Shown here piece by piece: positions 35,453 through 44,972 of a stretch of DNA of 64,000 nt. Both the position numbers and the translations under genes were made by a program. Location: positions 3,738,344-3,802,343 of the forward strand of contig NZ_JXCJ01000001.1 in assembly GCF_000832015.1 (NCBI RefSeq), in the 5' to 3' direction. Each line of letters begins with the position of its first letter. Within the stretch, counting starts at the first letter, position 1. This DNA comes from Gilvimarinus agarilyticus. Lineage in GTDB: Bacteria > Pseudomonadota > Gammaproteobacteria > Pseudomonadales > Cellvibrionaceae. The notes under the pieces are model-generated. The model was not told the origin of the DNA. It worked only from the letters and a program-made list of their open reading frames with translations, and ran no database searches.

Positions 35453-36364
35453 ATGAACGAACAAATAACAGCAACACTGGCGCAGCTGCTCGAGCCACGC
35501 CTGAGCGACGCCGCCCTCGATTTTTGGCAAAAAGCCCAGCGGGAAGTAGCCGCCGGTGCCGAGCGCTCGCGCTTTTCAGCGCTTATATCAATGGCCAGCC
35601 GCCACGCCAAGCGCGTACCGCTGGAGCCCACTAAAACCGAATTAGCCGCCTGCCAAAAGGCGGTAACCGGGTGGTCTCCCCAGCGCTGGAACCTGCTAGA
35701 GCTGCTGCGGGTAGCCTTGATTTGCACCCGTGAAGACGTCACTGAGCCGAACTTTGCAGAGGATTTTGAGTCTTTATTCGTCTATGCCGACGAGGGCGAA
35801 ACCTGCGCGCTATACCGCTCGCTTGCTCTATTGCCGGCAGCCGAACGGTTTGTCTGGCGCGCCGGCGAGGGCTGCCGCTCAAACATGCTCAGCGTATTCA
35901 GCGCCATTGCCCTGGATAACCCCTACCCGGTAAAGCATTTTGACGATACCGGCTGGAACCAGCTGGTGATTAAAGCGCTATTTTTAGAGCTGCCTCTTCA
36001 CCGGGTTATCGGCCTGGATGAGCGCCGCAGCGCGGAGCTAACACGCATTGCGCTCGATCTGGCCGACGAGCGCCGCAGCGCCGGGCGCGCCATTGCCCAC
36101 GATTTATGGTTGTGCCTGGACGCCAACCACGCCGAGCGCAGCCGCGCTCTGGCCGAGCAGTTGTGGCCCGAGGCCACGCCCCTAACCCGCTCGGCCATTG
36201 TGCTTGGGCTGGCGCGGGCCGCGCAGCACACAGAGGTACAGCGCCTGGCTGAAACCGAGTCAGACATCGACGTCGCACACGCTATAGATGCGGCGCTGGG
36301 CGGTAAGTTTGATCAACAACAATTTGCCCGCCTAATCACAAATAAAAGCGAGACAGAGCTATGA
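35453..36364 (+). CDS. eboA: EboA family protein
   Basis: A 303-residue, largely helical, cytosolic protein of unknown biochemistry, assigned to EboA by its position at the head of a complete ebo operon and by general resemblance. Segments such as WSPQRWNLLELLRVALI, LYRSLALLPAAERFVWRAGEGCRSN and DNPYPVKHFDDTGWNQLVIKALFLELPLHRVIGLD form the conserved core. Ebo operons help move secondary-metabolite precursors to the periplasm in cyanobacteria and make a nematode repellent in Pseudomonas. The stop overlaps the next start (ATGA). Confidence 0.85.
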   Translation: MNEQITATLAQLLEPRLSDAALDFWQKAQREVAAGAERSRFSALISMASRHAKRVPLEPTKTELAACQKAVTGWSPQRWNLLELLRVALICTREDVTEPNFAEDFESLFVYADEGETCALYRSLALLPAAERFVWRAGEGCRSNMLSVFSAIALDNPYPVKHFDDTGWNQLVIKALFLELPLHRVIGLDERRSAELTRIALDLADERRSAGRAIAHDLWLCLDANHAERSRALAEQLWPEATPLTRSAIVLGLARAAQHTEVQRLAETESDIDVAHAIDAALGGKFDQQQFARLITNKSETEL

Positions 36365-37257
36365 GATTTTTTGACCCGCACATTCATATGGCCAGCCGCA
36401 CGACGGATGACTACCAAAATATGGCCGCGGCCGGCATCCGCGCCATTATCGAGCCCGCCTTTTGGATGGGCCAGCCGCGCACCAACGTGGGCAGCTTTAT
36501 CGACTACTTTTCAAGCCTGGTGGGTTGGGAGCGTTTTCGCGCCTCGCAATTTGGCATAGCCCACTACTGCGCCATCGGCATTAACTCTAAAGAGGCCAAC
36601 AACGAGGGGCTGGCCCGTGAGGCTCTGGAGATTTTACCCAACTTTGCATTAAAAGAAGGGGTGGTCGCCATCGGCGAAATCGGCTATGACGAAATCACTC
36701 CCGCTGAAGAGTTTATCTATCAGGCACAGCTTAAATTTGCCGTCGAGCACGACATGGTGGTTATGGTGCACTCGCCCCACCGCGATAAAAAGAACGGGAT
36801 TATTCGCAGTATCGATGTAGCGCTTGAGATGGGCGTACCACCGCACAAGCTAGTGATCGACCACAACAACGAAGAAACCGTGCAAAGCGTATTGGACGCC
36901 GGCGCCTGGGCCGCCTTTACCATTTACCCCAACACCAAAATGGGCTCCGAGCGCATGGTCGAGATCGTGCGCCAGTACGGCCCCGAGCGCATCATCGTCG
37001 ATAGCTCGGCCGACTGGGGCGTGAGCGACCCGCTGTCGGTACCTAAAACCGCCCATTTAATGAAAGAACGCGGCATCGACCCTGTCGCCATCGAGCTTAC
37101 CTGCTGGGGCAATGCGCTCGAGGCCTACGCCCAATCCGGGCAAATCGATGTGGACGAGCTAATGCAAGATGCGGTGATCGACCAGTCGCTATCCTACAGC
37201 GACAACTCAGTGCTACGCGGGCAACAACCGCGCATAGACGAGCCAGTAAAAAATTAA
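36361..37257 (+). CDS. eboB: TatD-like metal-dependent hydrolase (EboB)
   Basis: A 298-residue amidohydrolase-superfamily TIM barrel related to TatD. Metal ligands are in place: FDPHIHM (His7, His9), GEIGYDE (Glu106), MVHSPH (His137 and His140), VIDHNNE (His168) and VDSSADWG (Asp214 or 218). TatD proteins are Mg-dependent nucleases or hydrolases, but ebo members form a separate group whose substrate is unknown. It overlaps eboA by four bases and precedes eboD by 17. Confidence 0.9.
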   Translation: MRFFDPHIHMASRTTDDYQNMAAAGIRAIIEPAFWMGQPRTNVGSFIDYFSSLVGWERFRASQFGIAHYCAIGINSKEANNEGLAREALEILPNFALKEGVVAIGEIGYDEITPAEEFIYQAQLKFAVEHDMVVMVHSPHRDKKNGIIRSIDVALEMGVPPHKLVIDHNNEETVQSVLDAGAWAAFTIYPNTKMGSERMVEIVRQYGPERIIVDSSADWGVSDPLSVPKTAHLMKERGIDPVAIELTCWGNALEAYAQSGQIDVDELMQDAVIDQSLSYSDNSVLRGQQPRIDEPVKN

Positions 37258-37274
37258 CGATAAGAGCGTGCCAC

Positions 37275-38420
37275 GTGTTGCAGATTGATCAGAGTTTTAC
37301 CATGACCCATCAGTTTCCGGTGTGTTTTGACCGGGACACCCTCGCGCCCGAGAGCCCGCTATTGCGGGACATTCTTGAGCGCGCCGGGCCCGGCCCACAC
37401 CGGGTACTGCCGGTTATCGATCAAAACGTACTGCAGGCTCACCCTGATATCGTCGACCGTTTACAGCTATACGCCGACACCCACGGCGAGGCGTTGGAGC
37501 TGATCGAGCCTCCCTTAATTGTCCGTGGTGGCGAGATTAGCAAATCCGACCCAACCGAGGTGGACGAGTTTTATCAGCGCACGCAAACGCAAAATATTGA
37601 CCGCCACAGCTTTGCCTTAGTCATTGGCGGCGGTGCGGTGATCGATGCCATTGGTTACGCGGCGGCAACCGCTCACCGCGGCATCCGGTTAATTCGTATG
37701 CCCACCACGGTGCTCGCACAAAACGACGCGGGCATCGGGGTAAAAAACGCGATCAACTATCGCGGCCGCAAAAATTATTTGGGCACGTTTACCGCCCCGT
37801 TTGCGGTAATTAACGATTTTGATTTTTTAGCCAGCCTGCCCTCGCGCGATCGTGTATCGGGCATTGCCGAAGCCATCAAAGTAGCGCTAATACGTGACGG
37901 TGACTTTTTTAACTGGCTGCACGATAACCGCCAGGGGCTGGCTGCGTTTAGCGCCGAGCCCACCGAATACATGATTATCCGCTGCGCCGAGCTGCACTTA
38001 AACCACATTCGCACCAGCGGCGATCCGTTTGAACAAGGCAGCGCCCGGCCACTGGATTTTGGTCACTGGTGCGCGCACCGGTTAGAGGAAATCTCGGCCA
38101 GTGAGCTGCGCCATGGTGAGGCCGTCGCCATTGGCATCGCGCTCGACTCGATCTACTCCTACCTTAAAGGCATGATTACGCTCGAGTCGCTCGGCCGTAT
38201 TCGCGCCACACTCGAGGGAGTCGGTTTTAGCCTCACCCACACCGCGCTCGAATCACTCGACATCCACAAAGCGCTGGAAGATTTTCGCGAGCACTTAGGC
38301 GGCAGACTGTGCATCACCCTGCTCACTCGCGAAGGCGCCGCCCAGGAGGTTGACGAAATTGACCACCGTTTAATGGAACGCTGCCGCCAGTACTTACTGG
38401 AGGAAACATGGCCGAGCTGA
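37275..38420 (+). CDS. eboD: 3-dehydroquinate synthase-like cyclase (EboD)
   Basis: A 381-residue sugar-phosphate cyclase homologue. NAD-binding VIGGGAVIDAIGY (residues 117-127) and metal ligands Glu199 (GIAEAIKVALI), His264 (LDFGHWCAHRLE) and His280 (LRHGEAVAIGIALDS) are retained, so it is probably catalytically active. The shikimate-pathway enzyme AroB would be encoded elsewhere; ebo versions are a separate branch that likely cyclises another sugar phosphate. The GTG start is preferred because IDQSFTMTHQFPVCF looks like family sequence; ATG at 37302 is the alternative. The end overlaps eboE by 13 bases. Confidence 0.92.
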   Translation: MLQIDQSFTMTHQFPVCFDRDTLAPESPLLRDILERAGPGPHRVLPVIDQNVLQAHPDIVDRLQLYADTHGEALELIEPPLIVRGGEISKSDPTEVDEFYQRTQTQNIDRHSFALVIGGGAVIDAIGYAAATAHRGIRLIRMPTTVLAQNDAGIGVKNAINYRGRKNYLGTFTAPFAVINDFDFLASLPSRDRVSGIAEAIKVALIRDGDFFNWLHDNRQGLAAFSAEPTEYMIIRCAELHLNHIRTSGDPFEQGSARPLDFGHWCAHRLEEISASELRHGEAVAIGIALDSIYSYLKGMITLESLGRIRATLEGVGFSLTHTALESLDIHKALEDFREHLGGRLCITLLTREGAAQEVDEIDHRLMERCRQYLLEETWPS

Positions 38421-39517
38421 CCTACTGCAGCAACATTCACCCGGGCGAGCATTGGGCGGATGTCATGCACAACCTGGACAGCCACGCCCTGGAAGTTAAA
38501 GCCCGCGTCAACCCCACCGGCGCTTTCCCTCTAGGGCTGCGCATTGCCCAGCAGGCGGTGTTGGAGGCGGACGACAACGCCATCGCCGAGTTTCGCGCCT
38601 GGTGTAAGCGGCACAATTGCTACCTGCTTACCATTAACGGCTTTCCCTACGGCACCTTTCACAATCGCCGGGTAAAAGAGAATGTGTATTTACCCGATTG
38701 GCGCAGCGCTGAACGGGCGAGTTACAGTAAACGCTTAGGTGATTTAGCGGTAAAGCTTGAGCCGGACGCCAAGCGCTTGTCGATCTCGACGGTTCCCATT
38801 GCCTTTAAACCAGCGTTTGATCCCAACGCCGAAGATGAGTGGGAGCTCGCCTGCGGCCACCTGCGCGATGTGGCCGAGCACTATTATCAGCTCTATCAAC
38901 AAACCGGTGTGTTGCTGGTGCTTGCGCTCGAGCCGGAGCCAATGTGCGTACTAGAAACTACCGATGAAGCCATCCAGTTTTTTAAGAGGCTAAATTTACC
39001 CGAGCATTTACGCCGCCACATAGGCCTGTGCTTTGACTGCTGCCACCAGGCCGTAGAGTTTGAAAGTGCCAGCGATTGCCTACAACGAATTAATGAGGCG
39101 GGCATTACCATTGGCAAAGTGCAAGTCTCGAGCGCCCTTAAAGCCACCGGCGATGAGATAAAAAAACTGCTGGAATTTGACGAGCCCGTTTATTTGCACC
39201 AAGCGGTGGCCCGTAGTGAGCACACCAATCAATTGCACCGCTTTACCGACCTCACTGACTTTAAACAGGCTTTGCAACAAGGGCAGCACTTTGACGAGTG
39301 CCGGGTGCACTTTCATATCCCGATTTTTCTTAAGCACCTGGGCGAGTGCGGCACCACGCAGGATTTTTTGCGCGAGCTTTTACCTCAACTGGATAGCCAG
39401 CTACCGCTCGAGGTAGAAACCTACAGTTTTGCGGCCATCCCCGAAAAGTTACGCACCGATACCGTGAGCGAGAGCATTGCCCGAGAACTCTTGTGGGTTA
39501 AAACGCTACTAGACTAG
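38408..39517 (+). CDS. eboE: Xylose-isomerase-like TIM-barrel protein (EboE)
   Basis: A 369-residue TIM barrel of the sugar isomerase/AP-endonuclease-2 fold. Likely metal or substrate segments are LALEPEPMCVLE, GLCFDCCHQAVEFE, KVQVSSALKA and CRVHFHIPIFL, with Glu, His and Asp at the barrel mouth. GGAGG lies inside eboD just before the ATG, so translation is coupled. It presumably acts on the product of EboD, but the reaction is not known. Confidence 0.9.
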   Translation: MAELTYCSNIHPGEHWADVMHNLDSHALEVKARVNPTGAFPLGLRIAQQAVLEADDNAIAEFRAWCKRHNCYLLTINGFPYGTFHNRRVKENVYLPDWRSAERASYSKRLGDLAVKLEPDAKRLSISTVPIAFKPAFDPNAEDEWELACGHLRDVAEHYYQLYQQTGVLLVLALEPEPMCVLETTDEAIQFFKRLNLPEHLRRHIGLCFDCCHQAVEFESASDCLQRINEAGITIGKVQVSSALKATGDEIKKLLEFDEPVYLHQAVARSEHTNQLHRFTDLTDFKQALQQGQHFDECRVHFHIPIFLKHLGECGTTQDFLRELLPQLDSQLPLEVETYSFAAIPEKLRTDTVSESIARELLWVKTLLD

Positions 39518-39552
39518 CGGCGCGCAACACCACCGAATAAACGAGGCCTAAT

Positions 39553-40962
39553 ATGCACAGAACCGTCGTTCTTAATGTGGTCGGACTTACCCGGGCACTG
39601 CTTGGGGAGCACACCCCCAACATCAATCAGCTCGCCGCCCGCAGCACCACGGTTAAACCCGTCACTCCGGCGGTCACTTGCTCGGCCCAGGCGACCTACT
39701 TAACCGGCAAGCAACCCAGCGAGCACGGAATTGTCGCCAACGGCTGGTACTTTCGCGAGCAAAATGAGGTGTGGCTGTGGCGCCAGAGCAACAAGCTGAT
39801 TCAGGCCCCCAAAATCTGGGATATGGCGCGGGCGCGCGATAACAGCTTTACCTGCAGCAACACCTTTTGGTGGTACGCCATGGCCACCGATGCCGACTAC
39901 ACCCTAACGCCCCGGCCTTTGTATTGCGCCGATGGCCGCAAGCTACCCGACTGTTACACCTACCCGCTTGAGCTGCGCGAGACACTGAGTAAAAAACTGG
40001 GCAAGTTTCCGCTGTTTAACTTTTGGGGGCCGGCCACCAGCATTAAGTCATCGCGCTGGATCGCCGACGCCGCCATGCATATCGAGGCAGAGCATCAACC
40101 GACCCTGCAACTGGTGTACCTACCGCACCTCGATTACATCTTGCAAAAAGTCGGGCCCGAAGGCGATATTGCGCAAGATTTAACTGAAATTGATGATTTG
40201 GTGGGCGAGTTACTCACCTATTTTAGCGAGCGCGGCTGCCGGGTGATGCTGTTATCCGAATACGGTATTGTGCCGGTCTCGCGGCCGGTGCACCCCAACC
40301 GAATTTTGCGCGATGCCGGTAAACTATCGCTAAAGGTGGACCTCGGACGAGAGTATCTAGACTTTCACACCAGCCGCGCCTTCGCCATGAGCGACCACCA
40401 GATCGCCCATATTTATGTACAGGCGCACGAGGATATTGCCGAGCTTAAAACGCTGTTTGGCAACACCGAAGGCGTAGCCAAAGTGCTAGAGGGCGCCGAA
40501 CGCGCCGAGTACGGCCTTGACCACGAGCGCGCCGGCGAATTAGTACTGCTAGCTGAGCCGGACAGCTGGTTTACGTACTACTACTGGCAAGATGACACCC
40601 GCGCGCCCGATTTTGCTCATCAGGTAGAGATCCATCGCAAGCCGGGGTTTGATCCGTGTGAGTTGTTTCTCGATCCAAAGCTAAAATTTCCCAAGCTAAA
40701 AGTCGCGCGCCGCTTAGCGCAAAAAAAGATGGGTATGCGCTACGTGCTGGATGTTATCTCTACCGACCCAATGCAAGTAAAAGGCTCGCACGGCATTTAC
40801 GATGGCACGGATTACTCGACGCCGGTACTGATGAGCACGCAAGCAAACTTGATCCCCGAGCATCAAATTCACGCCACCGATGTTTGCGATTTAATCTTGC
40901 AGCATATCTTTAGCGATGAGCCGCAAACAACACCGGAGTCCGAGCATGCCGCTGACGCTTAA
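39553..40962 (+). CDS. eboF: Alkaline-phosphatase-superfamily phosphodiesterase (EboF)
   Basis: A 469-residue member of the nucleotide pyrophosphatase/phosphodiesterase group. The nucleophile region is VTPAVTCSAQATYLTGKQPSEHGI, probably with Thr or Ser as nucleophile. Metal segments include YLPHLDYILQKVGPEG, LLSEYGIV and the later KGSHGIYDGTDYSTPVL. No signal peptide is present, so it is cytosolic. It may release or transfer a phosphate-linked group during maturation of the ebo product. Its last 17 bases overlap the prenyltransferase gene. Confidence 0.9.
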   Translation: MHRTVVLNVVGLTRALLGEHTPNINQLAARSTTVKPVTPAVTCSAQATYLTGKQPSEHGIVANGWYFREQNEVWLWRQSNKLIQAPKIWDMARARDNSFTCSNTFWWYAMATDADYTLTPRPLYCADGRKLPDCYTYPLELRETLSKKLGKFPLFNFWGPATSIKSSRWIADAAMHIEAEHQPTLQLVYLPHLDYILQKVGPEGDIAQDLTEIDDLVGELLTYFSERGCRVMLLSEYGIVPVSRPVHPNRILRDAGKLSLKVDLGREYLDFHTSRAFAMSDHQIAHIYVQAHEDIAELKTLFGNTEGVAKVLEGAERAEYGLDHERAGELVLLAEPDSWFTYYYWQDDTRAPDFAHQVEIHRKPGFDPCELFLDPKLKFPKLKVARRLAQKKMGMRYVLDVISTDPMQVKGSHGIYDGTDYSTPVLMSTQANLIPEHQIHATDVCDLILQHIFSDEPQTTPESEHAADA

Positions 40963-41668
40963 CACTGCCCTTAAACTTGGCCGCGTAAGCAACCTGCCCA
41001 CGGTATGGATGAACGCCGTAGCCAGTATCGCGCTCACCAGCACCGCACTAGGCACTGGGTTTCCGGTGCTGGCCAGCGGTTTAATTTTACTGGCGCTGTC
41101 GTGCTTTTACGCCGGCGGCATGAGCTTTAACGATTACTGCGACCGCCACTGGGATGCCGCACATCAAACCTTCCGCCCTATCCCTAACGGCGACATCAAA
41201 GCTCGCACTGTACTGACCTTGTCACTGGCGCTGTTTAGCGCGGGGCTGGCACTGTTATGGTTTGCACCCAGCAGTCGCGGTATTCTGGCTGCGGCCGGCT
41301 TACTGGCCCTTATTATTGCCTACGATGTGTGGCACAAGCGGCACTGGGCCACCGTGGCCTTAATGGCCTGCACTCGCTTAGGGGTTTATATGGTCGCGGC
41401 CTTCGCACTATCGGGCAGCGCCACTCAAGCAGTGGTTATATTGGGGTTGATTCAGTGTGGTTATACGTTACTGGTTACCGTCGTGGCGCGGCTCGAAAAT
41501 AAACTCGCCAATGGCTATGGGTTTGCGGTCATACCCTGGATGATTGCTCTGATGGGTTTGGTCGATGGCATTGCGTTGGCAGTGCTGCTCTCGCCTATCT
41601 GGCTGCTGGCGGGTATCGCCACGGTGGTATTAACGCGTTGGGGGCAAAAGTACGTGCGCGGTGACTAA
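40946..41668 (+). CDS. eboC: UbiA-family prenyltransferase (EboC)
   Basis: A 240-residue polytopic membrane prenyltransferase with about seven to eight helices. The first Asp motif is NDYCDRHWD (Asn62, Asp63, Asp66, Asp70) and the second, shorter one is DVWHKRH; these bind Mg and the prenyl diphosphate. The start at 40946 (MPLTLNTALKLGR) has GGAGT upstream; the longer frame runs back into eboF. It is likely to attach an isoprenoid to the cyclised sugar-like product, giving a membrane lipid. It closes the operon, an order (A-B-D-E-F-C) with the prenyltransferase last. Confidence 0.92.
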   Translation: MPLTLNTALKLGRVSNLPTVWMNAVASIALTSTALGTGFPVLASGLILLALSCFYAGGMSFNDYCDRHWDAAHQTFRPIPNGDIKARTVLTLSLALFSAGLALLWFAPSSRGILAAAGLLALIIAYDVWHKRHWATVALMACTRLGVYMVAAFALSGSATQAVVILGLIQCGYTLLVTVVARLENKLANGYGFAVIPWMIALMGLVDGIALAVLLSPIWLLAGIATVVLTRWGQKYVRGD

Positions 41669-41680
41669 AACTCGAACCGT

Positions 41681-41715
41681 CACTGCCGGGCCGTGGTAAC
41701 ACCCGCCCGGCAGTG
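41681..41715. terminator. Hairpin between ebo operon and YidB-like gene
   Basis: CACTGCCGGGC and GCCCGGCAGTG pair perfectly over 11 bases between convergent genes. No T run follows, so it may act with Rho or only protect the ends. Confidence 0.5.
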
Positions 41716-41725
41716 GCACACCTAA

Positions 41726-42148
41726 CTAAAATAAGCCTTTTAATAAAGAGCCCGCGCCGGACGAGACTACGCTGCTAAGCAAGTCGCCACCCTCGCTACT
41801 TTTATCCAGTAGTTTAGGCAACATGCCCGCTAAACCTTCGGCGGCAGTGTCGGTTTCCATACCAAGCTGGCTGCCAAATTGCGCTACTTTGTCTTCACCC
41901 AGCAAACGCTTCACATCTTGCGAGCCTAACGATTGGTTGGCACCATCGCCCAACCAAGACTGCGCAGCAGCGGCCAAACCGCCACCTTGCTGGGCCACCA
42001 TGCTTAACAGGGCCGGTATATCCAGATCGCCCCCCTCGGTGGGTAGCAACGATTTTAAGCCGCCCATAACTTTCTGTAAGTCTAGCCCTGCACCTTTACC
42101 GCCCAGCTGATTTAAGAATATGTCAGCGGCCATATTTAATAAGCTCAT
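41726..42148 (-). CDS. DUF937 (YidB-like) protein
   Basis: A 140-residue helical protein of the DUF937/YidB family, marked by DIFLNQLGGKGAGLDLQKVMGGLKSLL, LSMVAQQGGGLAAAAQSWLGDGANQSLG and FGSQLGMETDTAAEGLAGMLPKLLD. The function is unknown. GAGG precedes the ATG. It lies 20 bases after the next gene on the same strand. Confidence 0.85.
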   Translation of the reverse strand: MSLLNMAADIFLNQLGGKGAGLDLQKVMGGLKSLLPTEGGDLDIPALLSMVAQQGGGLAAAAQSWLGDGANQSLGSQDVKRLLGEDKVAQFGSQLGMETDTAAEGLAGMLPKLLDKSSEGGDLLSSVVSSGAGSLLKGLF

Positions 42149-42168
42149 CGTTTTGCTACCTCAGGTAA

Positions 42169-42414
42169 TTACAAGCTGGCGATTTCTTTATCAAACAGAG
42201 TCGCGGCGGCATCGGTAAACGGAAAATGCGTGCGAATGTACTGCAGGGTTTTTAACTCTGTGTCGGTAACGCCGGGGCCATCTTTGGCGGATTTCATTAA
42301 ATCCAGCACCTCGTCTTTTGACAAGTTACCCTCGTTGCGGCCGGTAGTGTGTTGCTTGGCCAGCTCCAGTAACTCTTTCTCGTAAGTTTCACCTTCAATT
42401 GTGACGTACGCCAT
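42169..42414 (-). CDS. Hypothetical small protein, 81 residues
   Basis: An 81-residue soluble protein I do not recognise. It is charged and mainly helical (EGETYEKELLELAKQHTTGRNE, SKDEVLDLMKSAKD, DTELKTLQYIRTHFPFTDAAATLFDKEI). The spacing of the helix pairs recalls a TerB- or EF-like bundle but no binding motif is visible. GAGGG precedes the ATG, and it is co-transcribed with the YidB-like gene. Confidence 0.7.
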   Translation of the reverse strand: MAYVTIEGETYEKELLELAKQHTTGRNEGNLSKDEVLDLMKSAKDGPGVTDTELKTLQYIRTHFPFTDAAATLFDKEIASL

Positions 42415-42572
42415 ATGCTTTCCCTCTATCTAATTCCTTTGGTTAGCTTCATTAAAGCCGTCAACGGCATCGTTAACCTATCGGCAACAATGCCACCGTT
42501 TTAGAGAATAGACCGCAATTGGCTAAACGGCCATTGCCTGTACTGTTTTTGCTATGACATTTTCATGACGCC

Positions 42573-44558
<1,986 letters not shown>

Positions 44559-44792
44559 CTACTCGCGACGCAACCGCATAGAGCTGTCGACGCCTGTGAC
44601 TCCTACCGGCCAAACAATAATTATATGGAATAGAAAATTAAAAAACCGAGAATTTCAGTAATTAAAAGGTAATTTTCATGCCAGTGCTGATGCTTTTTTG
44701 ATCTAAAGTGCTTATTTCTTTTACAATTTTTAACAAGGTCACAATTTAGCCTATCCATCGTTGACCCGGGCATAGGGTGACACGGCAGAATA

Positions 44793-44806
44793 AGACAACG
44801 TTGTCT
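44793..44806. promoter_or_regulatory. Perfect 14-base palindrome AGACAACGTTGTCT
   Basis: AGACAACGTTGTCT is its own reverse complement and sits about 170 bases before the chitinase start, just upstream of the structured leader. It is a likely operator for a dimeric regulator of the chitinase gene. Confidence 0.5.
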
Positions 44807-44813
44807 GACCAAG

Positions 44814-44899
44814 GACGCACAACCCCGTAACGGGGGCAACGCCGAAGAGTGCCATGTGTTGCTGCAGGATGAGTAATGCATGGCCAGCGGTTGTGTGTC
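44814..44899 (+). ncRNA. Structured 5' leader of chitinase mRNA (possible riboswitch)
   Basis: A closing helix pairs GACGCACAACC (44814-44824) with GGTTGTGTGTC (44889-44899): 11 pairs, one a G-U. Inside it lie a short hairpin around CCGTAACGG (44825-44833) and a 10-pair hairpin, GCCATGTGTT (44851-44860) with AGTAATGCATGGC pairing from 44875 to 44884. A conserved-looking single-stranded joiner (GGGCAACGCCGAAGAGT) lies between them. I cannot match it to a known class; a c-di-GMP (GEMM-I) switch was considered, but its hallmark segments are missing. Confidence 0.5.
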
Positions 44900-44972
44900 G
44901 AGCCCTGTTGGTGTTGGGAGCGATTTAAAGCAGCCGCCCCAAAAAACATAAACACGATAGCAGGGATACTCC

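Noticed and set aside
44814-44899. c-di-GMP (GEMM-I) riboswitch
   Set aside because: Helix layout is loosely similar but the conserved GGGCAAACC and GACGCAAAGCC segments and the tetraloop/receptor pair are not present.
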